This document shows, one piece after another, positions 1-5,653 of a stretch of DNA of 7,121 nucleotides (positions within the stretch are counted from its first letter, which is position 1; each line of letters starts with the position of its first letter). The position numbers and the translations under genes are program-made. This DNA comes from Fusobacterium sp. Its GTDB lineage: Bacteria; Fusobacteriota; Fusobacteriia; Fusobacteriales; Fusobacteriaceae. The DNA lies in the NCBI GenBank assembly GCA_019410665.1, contig DXSD01000095.1, positions 1-7,121 on the forward strand. Direction: 5' to 3'. The notes beneath the pieces were generated by a model that made no database searches, had not been told where the DNA came from, and saw nothing but the letters and a program-made list of their open reading frames with translations.

Positions 1-39
1 AGAGCTAAAGCTCTTAGAATTTTGGAAGCTCATAGTTAA
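1..39 (+). CDS. 3' end of an unidentified gene (partial)
   Basis: An open frame enters at base 1 and ends at TAA (37-39), giving a 12-residue tail RAKALRILEAHS. Its composition (alternating basic and aliphatic residues, helix-like) fits the C-terminal helix of a real protein. It converges on the minus-strand metC-like gene, whose stop codon is about 80 bases away. The rest of the gene is outside the window, so no function can be given. A chance open stretch of this length is possible. Confidence 0.4.
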   Translation, partial: RAKALRILEAHS

Positions 40-119
40 TCAACTTCTTGGAATAAAATAATATTTTTTATCATTTTTCCTCTCTATTAGAATCACAATT
101 AACAATAACTACTTTTAAA

Positions 120-1310
120 TTACATATTGTCTAATGCTATTTTTAAATCCTCTATTAAATCATCAGGATCCTCTAATCCCACTGATATTCTAATTACTCC
201 TAAAGATAATCCTGTTGCTTTAAATTGCTCTGGTGTCATCTCTTTTAAATAAGCTATTGCAGGAGCATGGATTAGTGACTCATGCCCTCCCCAACTAACT
301 CCTATACTAAATATTTCTAAGCCATTTACGAAATTTTTTAACTCCTGAACATCATCAGTGTCTATCACAAAACTCATAAGACCACTATACCCAGTCATCT
401 GTTTTTTTCCTAATTCATATTGAGGAAAACTCTTTAATCCTGGATAATTTACTCTCTTTATTTTAGGATGTTTTTCTAAAAACTCTGCTATTTTCATAGC
501 ATTTCTCTGATGTCTTTCCATTCTCATAGGTAGCGTTCTCAAACTTCTCATTAATAGCCAAGCTTCAAAGGGAGCCATTTTTGCCCCATATAATAAATAT
601 TCATTTTGATAGATTGAATCAATTAACTCAGCCTTTCCAATAACTACCCCTGATATTACATCACTGTGCCCTCCTAAATATTTTGAACAAGAATGCACTT
701 CTAAATCTATTCCCATCTCTAATGGTTTTTGATATAAAGGAGTGGCCCAAGTGTTATCAATGACAGTTTTTATCCCTTTTTCTCTAGCTATTTTAGCTAT
801 CTCACCTATATCCTGCATAGAAAATACCGCTGAAGATGGACTTTCTAAATAAATAAGTGTTGTATTCTCTTTTATAGCTGCTCTTATCTCTTCAGTATCC
901 TCTCCACTTACAAAAGTGATCTCTATATTAAACTTGTTTCTTAAATATACGTCTAATAAGTTTAAAGCTGGACCATAAATATTTTTTAATGTAATAACGT
1001 GACACCCAGTATGTACACAACTCATAATAGCACTTGATATAGCTCCCATTCCAGAAGCAAATAATCTAGCTTTTTCTCCTCCTGCCAATTTAGCTATCTT
1101 TTTTTCAACTATACTCACAGATGGATTATTCCCTCTTGTATAAATACTATTATTTACAGGATCTGAAAATGCTCTATCTATTCCATCCCAATCTTCAAAA
1201 GCAAAAAGTGTATTTTGATATATTGGTGGAACGATAGCTCCATTATGAGCTTTTCTCTCCTCTCCATAATGAGCTAATATTGTCTCTATTCCTTTAAAAT
1301 CTTTTTTCAT
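120..1310 (-). CDS. metC: PLP-dependent trans-sulfuration enzyme, MetC-like cystathionine beta-lyase
   Basis: This 396-residue protein is a full-length member of the Cys/Met metabolism PLP-dependent family. Expected role: cytosolic cleavage of cystathionine to homocysteine, pyruvate and ammonia in methionine synthesis. Visible motifs are YTRGNNPS (57-64, phosphate contacts from the neighbouring subunit), SGMGA (86-90, PLP phosphate loop), IDNTWATP (184-191, Asp185 for the pyridine nitrogen) and SKYLGGHSD (209-217, Lys210 forming the Schiff base). The C-terminal SWGGHESLI (339-347) and IRISVGLEDPDDLI (373-386) resemble E. coli MetC (SWGGYESL, GLEDVDDLI) more than cystathionine gamma-synthase. 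The position of the methionine gamma-lyase active-site Cys is Pro114 here (IYGPALN), which argues against that activity, but other C-S lyase activity (for example on cysteine) is possible. The start ATG at 1310 is preceded by a GGGGG run about 8 bases upstream. The gene is apparently monocistronic. No clear terminator follows. Confidence 0.88.
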   Translation of the reverse strand: MKKDFKGIETILAHYGEERKAHNGAIVPPIYQNTLFAFEDWDGIDRAFSDPVNNSIYTRGNNPSVSIVEKKIAKLAGGEKARLFASGMGAISSAIMSCVHTGCHVITLKNIYGPALNLLDVYLRNKFNIEITFVSGEDTEEIRAAIKENTTLIYLESPSSAVFSMQDIGEIAKIAREKGIKTVIDNTWATPLYQKPLEMGIDLEVHSCSKYLGGHSDVISGVVIGKAELIDSIYQNEYLLYGAKMAPFEAWLLMRSLRTLPMRMERHQRNAMKIAEFLEKHPKIKRVNYPGLKSFPQYELGKKQMTGYSGLMSFVIDTDDVQELKNFVNGLEIFSIGVSWGGHESLIHAPAIAYLKEMTPEQFKATGLSLGVIRISVGLEDPDDLIEDLKIALDNM

Positions 1311-1337
1311 ATCTTAATGCCCCCATGTTTTTTATAT

Positions 1338-1400
1338 TTATTCTACACTAAGTTCTTTTTCTATCTCAGCTATATTTTTTAAAATACTCTCACCTCTCAT
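1338..1400 (-). CDS. Short ORF in the metC-like leader, function unknown
   Basis: This 20-codon frame (begins MRGESILKNI, ends KELSVE, then TAA) ends 27 bases before the metC-like start on the same strand. An AGGAAG lies immediately before its ATG, closer than ideal for a ribosome binding site. The frame stays open a few codons further upstream until an in-frame TAG. It is lysine/glutamate-rich and helix-like, and contains no Cys and no Met beyond the start, so it does not look like an amino-acid attenuator peptide. It could be a leader peptide, the decayed tail of a lost upstream gene, or chance. Confidence 0.2.
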   Translation of the reverse strand: MRGESILKNIAEIEKELSVE

Positions 1401-1485
1401 TCTTCCTTTGATTATATTTATCTATACACTCTTCTTTGTATTTTACAAGTAGTTAGTTTAATAAATTGCAACTTCTTAGAATTCT

Positions 1486-1515
1486 ATTATACACCAAACA
1501 CCTATATTTTTACAA
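1486..1515 (-). promoter_or_regulatory. Candidate sigma70 promoter for the metC-like gene
   Basis: Read on the minus strand, TTGTAA (1510-1515) and a perfect TATAAT (1486-1491) are separated by 18 bases. Transcription would start near 1478 and give a leader of about 170 nt. A weaker alternative, TTGTAA (1443-1448) with TATAGA (1421-1426) at 16 bases, lies closer to the gene. I saw no S-box or T-box signature in the leader, so the mode of regulation is unknown. Confidence 0.45.
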
Positions 1516-1583
1516 TATGAAACAGTAGAAGCATAAAAATAAAAAATTGGACATTGGCAACTGAATATTATCTGAGGAAAATA

Positions 1584-1612
1584 TTGACATACACATTTAT
1601 AATGCGTATAAT
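1584..1612 (+). promoter_or_regulatory. hicAB promoter with operator-like palindrome
   Basis: TTGACA (1584-1589) and TATAAT (1607-1612) are separated by exactly 17 bases, the consensus housekeeping promoter. A short inverted repeat, TTATA-N5-TATAA (1597-1611), overlaps the -10 box, and TATAAT itself occurs twice in nine bases' phase (1598 and 1607). By analogy with HicB autoregulation this is the likely operator, where bound HicB would block RNA polymerase. The palindrome is AT-only, so its role is inferred. Confidence 0.85.
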
Positions 1613-1618
1613 ATAAGT

Positions 1619-1624
1619 GAGGTG
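1619..1624 (+). promoter_or_regulatory. hicA ribosome binding site at the very 5' end of the mRNA
   Basis: GAGGTG sits five bases before the hicA ATG and fixes that start. With the -10 box ending at 1612, the transcript should begin around 1618-1620, so the Shine-Dalgarno would be at or next to the first nucleotide of the mRNA. Confidence 0.65.
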
Positions 1625-1629
1625 GAACC

Positions 1630-1812
1630 ATGGGAACAAACTTTAAAGACCTCATCCAACTATTAAAAGAAAATGGTTGGGAATATTGTAGAACCAAAGG
1701 CAGCCATTATATTTATACTAAGAATGGGAAAGCCTTGCCCGTTCCTAGACATAATAAAGATATTAGTAAAGGGTTATACAATAAAATTCTTAAAGAGGCT
1801 AGAGCTAAGTAG
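1630..1812 (+). CDS. hicA: HicA toxin, mRNA interferase of a type II toxin-antitoxin system
   Basis: This 60-residue protein has the usual HicA size and double-stranded-RNA-binding-like fold signature: an N-terminal helix (FKDLIQLLKENGWEYCR, 5-21), the strand motif TKGSHYIYT (22-30) containing the catalytic His26, then LPVPRHNKDISKGLYNKIL (36-54), the typical PxxH..ei..G...kIl ending. HicA cleaves mRNA, independent of ribosomes in characterised members, and arrests growth when not bound by HicB. It is first in a two-gene operon, the canonical toxin-first hicAB order, with 32 bases to hicB. The start is fixed by the preceding GAGGTG. All key residues are intact, so it should be active. The stop codon TAG lies inside an inverted repeat. 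Confidence 0.93.
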   Translation: MGTNFKDLIQLLKENGWEYCRTKGSHYIYTKNGKALPVPRHNKDISKGLYNKILKEARAK

Positions 1813-1818
1813 CTCTAG
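1799..1818 (+). repeat. Perfect inverted repeat at the hicA-hicB junction
   Basis: The arms CTAGAGCTA (1799-1807) and TAGCTCTAG (1810-1818) are perfectly complementary across two bases (a realistic RNA hairpin has 7-8 pairs and a 4-6 nt loop). The last hicA sense codons and its TAG stop (1810-1812) are inside it. No T-run follows directly (GTTTCTCTT), so it is not a standard terminator. It could pause or partly terminate transcription, be an RNA processing site, stabilise the hicA 3' end, or be a second protein-binding palindrome. Confidence 0.7.
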
Positions 1819-1844
1819 TTTCTCTTAATAATAGGAGGGAAACT

Positions 1845-2255
1845 ATGAAAGATAAATATATTTATCCTGCAATATTCCATGCAGCAGAAGAGGGAGGGTA
1901 TTGGATAGAGTTTCCAGATTTACCGATGGCTAATACTCAAGGAGAAGATTTAGAAGATGCCTTGTTTATGGCAAAAGATTGTCTAGGAGTTTATTTAAGT
2001 TGTTTAGAAGAAGAAAAAGAAGATATTCCTAAACCTACTATTCCATATACTGATACTACTGAATTAAATGAAGGAGATTTTATTCAACTAGTAGAGGTTT
2101 ATATGGCTCCTTATAGAGATGAGTATAAAAATGAAATGGAAAGAAAAAATGTGACAATCCCAAGATGGCTTAATGATATTGTAAAAGAAAAAAAGATAAA
2201 TTGTTCCGCAGTCTTAACTGCTGCTTTAAAAGAAAAATTAGGAATTACATATTAA
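1845..2255 (+). CDS. hicB: HicB antitoxin with ribbon-helix-helix DNA-binding domain
   Basis: This 136-residue partner of HicA neutralises the toxin by direct binding and probably represses the operon. The N-terminal half (about 4-60) is the HicB-like degraded RNase H fold: YPAIFH (7-12), GGYWIEFPDLPMANTQGEDL (17-36) and a helix DALFMAKDCLGVYL (38-51). An acidic, proline-containing linker follows (54-75). The C-terminal segment VTIPRWLNDIVKEKKINCSA to KEKLGI (103-134) reads as a ribbon-helix-helix/MetJ-Arc type DNA-binding domain rather than a helix-turn-helix. Its start is set by AGGAGG (1833-1838), six bases before the ATG. This ribosome binding site is stronger than that of hicA, which would favour antitoxin excess. 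It is followed directly by a terminator, so the operon contains only these two genes. Confidence 0.93.
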   Translation: MKDKYIYPAIFHAAEEGGYWIEFPDLPMANTQGEDLEDALFMAKDCLGVYLSCLEEEKEDIPKPTIPYTDTTELNEGDFIQLVEVYMAPYRDEYKNEMERKNVTIPRWLNDIVKEKKINCSAVLTAALKEKLGITY

Positions 2256-2263
2256 TCCTTATT

Positions 2264-2296
2264 AATCCTCAGAGTAAAATCTGAGGATTTTTATTG
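2264..2296 (+). terminator. Rho-independent terminator of hicAB
   Basis: A perfect 10-bp stem (AATCCTCAGA, 2264-2273, with TCTGAGGATT, 2280-2289) closes a six-base loop and runs into TTTATT. It begins nine bases after the hicB stop. The segment ATTAATCCT occurs twice just before and within it (2251-2259 and 2261-2269), probably incidental. Confidence 0.88.
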
Positions 2297-2300
2297 TATA

Positions 2301-2330
2301 AAGAAAACCCCTAGTAAAATTACTAGAGGT
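2301..2330 (-). terminator. Probable terminator for the leftward hsdR operon
   Basis: The arms 2307-2317 and 2320-2330 are complementary except for one position. On the minus strand that position is a G-U wobble, so the stem is continuous there, and it is followed by TTTTCTTT. On the plus strand the same position is a C-A mismatch, which supports the minus orientation. It lies about 280 bases beyond the hsdR stop, back to back with the hicAB terminator, as expected between convergent units. If used, the hsdR mRNA would have a long 3' untranslated region. Confidence 0.6.
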
Positions 2331-2368
2331 AAATTTTTAAAACATTGTCATTTTATTGTCAGAGCCTT

Positions 2369-2414
2369 TTTTTAATCTAAACTAACTCAATAAAATCAAT
2401 ACTTAGATTAAAAA
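2369..2414. repeat. 12-bp inverted repeat, 22-base spacer
   Basis: TTTTTAATCTAA (2369-2380) and TTAGATTAAAAA (2403-2414) are perfect reverse complements. Neither strand continues into a T-tract after the stem, so it is not a simple terminator. It abuts the guaA-tail-like block and may be part of the recombination region or of the former guaA downstream region. Confidence 0.6.
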
Positions 2415-2451
2415 TCAGCGATTATTCCCACTCTACAAATACCGATTTTTA
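2409..2451 (-). other. Possible attachment site: guaA 3'-tail-like core flanked by inverted repeats
   Basis: On the minus strand bases 2422-2442 read V-F-V-E-W-E-stop, with GAGTGGGAATAA (2422-2433) encoding EWE-stop. GMP synthetase (GuaA) proteins characteristically end in IEWE, and the guaA 3' end is a known integration target for genomic islands. An upstream in-frame stop leaves only eight codons, so this would be a tail copy and not a gene. TAAAAATC (2409-2416) and GATTTTTA (2444-2451) form an inverted repeat centred on the block. No integrase or second copy is visible here, so the call is inference. Confidence 0.4.
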
Positions 2452-2532
2452 TCCCTTTCTAAGCCTTTAAAATTGGGACTTCTATTTTATAAGAAATTCA
2501 TTTTTTCATATATTTTATAGGGTTTTTAATTT

Positions 2533-2554
2533 TTTACGGCCAATTTACGGCCAA
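2533..2554. repeat. Tandem 11-bp direct repeat, possible integrase arm sites
   Basis: TTTACGGCCAA occurs twice in perfect tandem (2533-2543 and 2544-2554). Its GGCC core stands out from the AT-rich surroundings. Short direct repeats about 100 bases inside an element's end are typical of arm-type integrase binding sites, which fits the possible att core at 2422-2436. A protein-binding or replication iteron role is an alternative, but two copies alone do not make an origin. Confidence 0.65.
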
Positions 2555-2613
2555 CTATATTTTTTTCAAGCTAGAAAAATACTGAACTCTGAGAGATTAT
2601 TTTTTCTTTTTTC

Positions 2614-5600
2614 CTAACTATTAAAATCTCTATAAGTTTCTCTAGCTATCTCTTTCATAATACTCTCATAGAACTCTTTATCTTGGAAAAGTTTAGTAAA
2701 GGATTTCATAGATTCCATATAGCACTGTTGAGCTATCTTTCCAAAAACATCTGGGAATATACTTTGATTAAATACCTCTTCATCATTCTTTTGAGCGTAT
2801 TTTTTCAAATTCTTATCTTTTTTACATCTCTCAAAGATAGTTTCTACTATAACTCTATCCTCTTCATTGAATATACCTTTAAATCTTTCATTTATCTTCT
2901 TAATCAATTCATCTAAAACTTCAACAGGTTCTTCTGAAATAGTCGAACTTTTAGCCTCTTTAGTATTAATCAGCATCTCATCAGTTTTAGTTGGTTCCAA
3001 TGCTATACTTCCTTCAAAACTTTTCTCAAGCTTATAAAACTCTAATCTCAACTTATTATTCAAATCTACCTGAGTATCATCTTTAGCTTGAGGAAGTAAT
3101 TTTTCCAAGTAATGAGTAAAGTTAAACTCCTCTTGTAACTCCTTATCATACATTCTAATTATCTGAATGATGTATGAGTACCATTTATTGAAGTTTTTAA
3201 TGTGTCCTTTATACTCATATCTCTGCTCTTCATCTAATGCTAGGTATTTATCAATAACTGGTTTAAATATCCCTGTCAATTTTCCTAAATCTCTCTCTGT
3301 CTGCTTACCTTTTTTCAAGAAAATCTTTAGGAACTCCTTTATATCCTCTCTATCATAAAATCCATAGTTCTTTATACTCTCTCTAATATCATAAATTATA
3401 TTTGGGTCTATTCCCTCATCAAGAGTGGTACAAGTATAGTATGGTTTGAATGACTCCTCTATCTCCTCAGCTGTATTTACAAAATCTAGTACAAAGGTAT
3501 CAGTTTTTCCACTACAAGTTCTATTCAATCTAGATAGAGTTTGTACTGCCTTTACTCCCTGTAATTTTTTATCCACAAACATTGTATGAAGTAGTGGCTC
3601 ATCAAATCCTGTTTGATATTTTTCAGCTACTATAAGAATAGAGTACCCATCTTTATGGAACTCTTCTGGTAACTGTTTCTCTCTGATTGTTTTTCCATCT
3701 AAAGTCCTATTTAAGCTCTCCTCTGTGTATTCTATCTCACCATCTTTTAAGCTTCCAGAAAAAGCTATCAATACATGGATATCATCATATCCTTTCTTTT
3801 CTATATATTCGTTAAATTGTTGATAGTATCTAATAGCATGAATTCTTGAGGCTGTAACTACCATAGCCTTAGCTTTTCCACCTATCTTGTGTCTAGTATT
3901 CTCTCTAAAAGTTTCAACCATAATAGCTGTTTTTTGTGAAAGATTGTGAGTGTGTAGAGATTCATATCTCTGTATCGCTCTAAGAGCTTTTGAACTCGGT
4001 AATTCTGGATTTTCAGTGATAGATTTTATTATCTTGTAGTATGTCTTGTAAGTAGTATAGTTTTTCAATACATCTAGGATAAATCCCTCTTCTATTGCCT
4101 GTTTCATAGAATAGATATGAAATGGAGTAAAGTTTCCATTAGGTTGTAAAGTTCCAAACATCTCCAAAGTCTTTTGTTTTGGAGTAGCTGTAAAGGCAAA
4201 GAATGAGAGGTTTTTCTGTTTTCCATGGGATAACATCTCCTGTACTATATAGTCCTCTCCATCTTTTAGACTAGCTTCTTCTAATCCTTCTAATTCTGCA
4301 TACTCCCTCAAAGCTTCCTCTGTATCTGCTAGAGCTTGTTTTAATTTTCTAGCACTGTTACCTGTCTGTGATGAGTGAGCCTCATCTACAATTATAGCAA
4401 ATCTCTTATTTGTATTATCATCTATCTCTTGATAGATATATGGGAATTTTTGAAGTGTAGTTATGATAATTTTCTTTCCATTGTTGATAGCCTCTCTCAA
4501 ATCTTTAGAAGTTCCATCTATCTTTTCCACCACACCTTTTGTATGGTCAAAGGAGTAGATAGTATCTTGGAGCTGACTATCTAAGACAGTTCTATCTGTT
4601 ACTACTATTATTGAATTAAATATCTTTTCATTTTCTTTATTGTGAAGATTGGCAAGTCCATAAGCCAACCAAGCTATTGAGTTAGATTTTCCAGAACCAG
4701 CAGAGTGCTGTATAAGGTAATTATGTCCAGAACCATTTTCTTTTACATTTTGAATAAGCTTTGTTACTACATCTAATTGATGATAACGTGGGAATATTAA
4801 CTTTTTCTTTGTATGCTTTTTACCACTCTCTTTATCTATTTTAGTTTCCACTGCCACATGGATATATCTTTGTAAAATCTCAAATAGAACATCTTTTCTT
4901 AACACATTCTCCCATAGATATGATGTTGTATATCCATTCTTTACCTCTGGGTTTCCTGCTCCCCCTACATTTCCAGCCCCATTACTTCCTTGGTTAAAAG
5001 GTAGGAAAAAAGTATTCTTTCCGTTTAATGTAGTTGTCATAGCTACTTCGTATAGGTCTACGGCAAAATATACTAAAAATCTTGAATCAAATTGAAAACA
5101 TAGCTCTTTTGGGTTTCTATCCTCTACATACTGCCTTTTAGCATTATTAATATCCTGTCCTGTAAGTTGATTTTTTAATTCCAAAGCCACTAGAGGAATA
5201 CCATTTATAGAGATAACCATATCTATTGAATTTTCATTTTCTGTGGAGTATTTGAATTGTCTGATACATTCAACTATATTTGAATTATAGTCATTTATTA
5301 TCTTTTGATTGAGATTAGTTTCAGCCTTGAAAGCTATTAGTTTTATTCTTGCTCCCCTATCCTCTATCCCATGTCTCAATACATAAATTAAACCATTTTT
5401 ACCCACAGCCTCTTGAAATCTCTTATATAGTTTATCCTCACTGTCAGCTCCATAGTTTCTCTCATATTTTTGCCACTCTTTAGGTTGAGTAGCTTTGATA
5501 AAAGCTATTAATTTTGATAAATCAATAGCCCTCTCTTTACTATAATTTTTTTGATTTCCCTTTAGATAACCATTACTATTTAACAAATAATTTTCTATAT

Positions 5601-5634
5601 CCTCTTCAAAACGTCTCTCTTTAGTATCTATCAT
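2614..5634 (-). CDS. hsdR: HsdR, restriction and DNA-translocase subunit of a type I restriction-modification system
   Basis: This complete 1006-residue protein combines a nuclease and a superfamily 2 motor. In the HsdR-HsdM-HsdS complex it translocates DNA and cuts far from unmethylated recognition sites. The N-terminal nuclease shows Asp138 (SIDMVI), LELKN (151-155, Glu152 and Lys154) and Gln168-Tyr169. Gly-rich NGAGNVGGAGNP (218-229) precedes YLWENVL. Motor motifs: HSAGSGKS (310-317, Walker A Lys316), VTDRTVLDSQL (345-355), DEAHSSQTG (417-425, Walker B), FTATPK (481-486, motif III), AEKYQTGFDEP (670-680, motif V) and QTLSRLNR (698-705, motif VI). The rest (about 745-1006) is the helical C-terminal domain that contacts the methylase core. 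No catalytic residue seems missing. GGGAG (plus-strand complement at 5642-5646) lies seven bases before the ATG. The previous gene ends 19 bases upstream, so co-transcription is likely. hsdM and hsdS are not in view. Confidence 0.96.
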   Translation of the reverse strand: MIDTKERRFEEDIENYLLNSNGYLKGNQKNYSKERAIDLSKLIAFIKATQPKEWQKYERNYGADSEDKLYKRFQEAVGKNGLIYVLRHGIEDRGARIKLIAFKAETNLNQKIINDYNSNIVECIRQFKYSTENENSIDMVISINGIPLVALELKNQLTGQDINNAKRQYVEDRNPKELCFQFDSRFLVYFAVDLYEVAMTTTLNGKNTFFLPFNQGSNGAGNVGGAGNPEVKNGYTTSYLWENVLRKDVLFEILQRYIHVAVETKIDKESGKKHTKKKLIFPRYHQLDVVTKLIQNVKENGSGHNYLIQHSAGSGKSNSIAWLAYGLANLHNKENEKIFNSIIVVTDRTVLDSQLQDTIYSFDHTKGVVEKIDGTSKDLREAINNGKKIIITTLQKFPYIYQEIDDNTNKRFAIIVDEAHSSQTGNSARKLKQALADTEEALREYAELEGLEEASLKDGEDYIVQEMLSHGKQKNLSFFAFTATPKQKTLEMFGTLQPNGNFTPFHIYSMKQAIEEGFILDVLKNYTTYKTYYKIIKSITENPELPSSKALRAIQRYESLHTHNLSQKTAIMVETFRENTRHKIGGKAKAMVVTASRIHAIRYYQQFNEYIEKKGYDDIHVLIAFSGSLKDGEIEYTEESLNRTLDGKTIREKQLPEEFHKDGYSILIVAEKYQTGFDEPLLHTMFVDKKLQGVKAVQTLSRLNRTCSGKTDTFVLDFVNTAEEIEESFKPYYTCTTLDEGIDPNIIYDIRESIKNYGFYDREDIKEFLKIFLKKGKQTERDLGKLTGIFKPVIDKYLALDEEQRYEYKGHIKNFNKWYSYIIQIIRMYDKELQEEFNFTHYLEKLLPQAKDDTQVDLNNKLRLEFYKLEKSFEGSIALEPTKTDEMLINTKEAKSSTISEEPVEVLDELIKKINERFKGIFNEEDRVIVETIFERCKKDKNLKKYAQKNDEEVFNQSIFPDVFGKIAQQCYMESMKSFTKLFQDKEFYESIMKEIARETYRDFNS

Positions 5635-5641
5635 AAATCGG

Positions 5642-5646
5642 CTCCC
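5642..5646 (-). promoter_or_regulatory. hsdR ribosome binding site
   Basis: GGGAG on the minus strand, seven bases before the hsdR ATG, lies inside the 19-base gap after the upstream gene's stop. There is no room for a separate promoter here, so hsdR depends on upstream transcription or on a promoter inside the upstream gene. Confidence 0.7.
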
Positions 5647-5653
5647 TGTTTTT

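Larger units (their letters stand above)
2297..2613. other. Gene-free region between convergent hicAB and hsdR
   Basis: No open frame with a ribosome binding site was found on either strand. It holds the minus-strand terminator, the 12-bp inverted repeat, the guaA-tail-like block and the tandem repeat. Near its right end a weak AT-rich dyad (AAAAATA before 2581, TATTTTT at about 2598-2605) is followed on the plus strand by a T-rich run and might terminate rightward read-through. The remaining sequence (about 2455-2530) shows nothing recognisable. Confidence 0.6.

Noticed and set aside
1..14. Palindrome AGAGCTAAAGCTCT at the left edge, similar to the hicA-hicB palindrome
   Set aside because: It lies within codons for Arg-Ala-Lys-Ala-Leu at a gene end; the likeness to 1801-1816 is explained by similar Ala-Arg-Ala-Lys codons and is probably coincidence.
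41..79. 12-codon minus-strand frame (MIKNIILFQEVD) after metC, preceded by GAGAGG
   Set aside because: Too short, of common AT-rich composition and without any context to separate it from chance.
1311..1480. Possible SAM (S-box) or T-box riboswitch upstream of metC
   Set aside because: None of the conserved core elements or a terminator-antiterminator pair is visible in the leader.
1476..1697. 73-codon minus-strand open frame over the hicAB promoter and hicA start
   Set aside because: It overlaps a clear hicA gene and consensus promoter in antisense, has Cys/Tyr/Phe-rich composition unlike a real protein and no good ribosome binding site.
2533..2554. Tandem repeat as a CRISPR array or replication origin iterons
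   Set aside because: Only two 11-bp copies with no spacers, no Rep or Cas gene and no DnaA-box cluster.
2683..2916. Plus-strand open frames inside hsdR (also at 3167-3358 and 4375-4584)
   Set aside because: They are antisense shadows of the well-supported hsdR reading frame with Ile/Phe/Ser-rich, motif-free translations.
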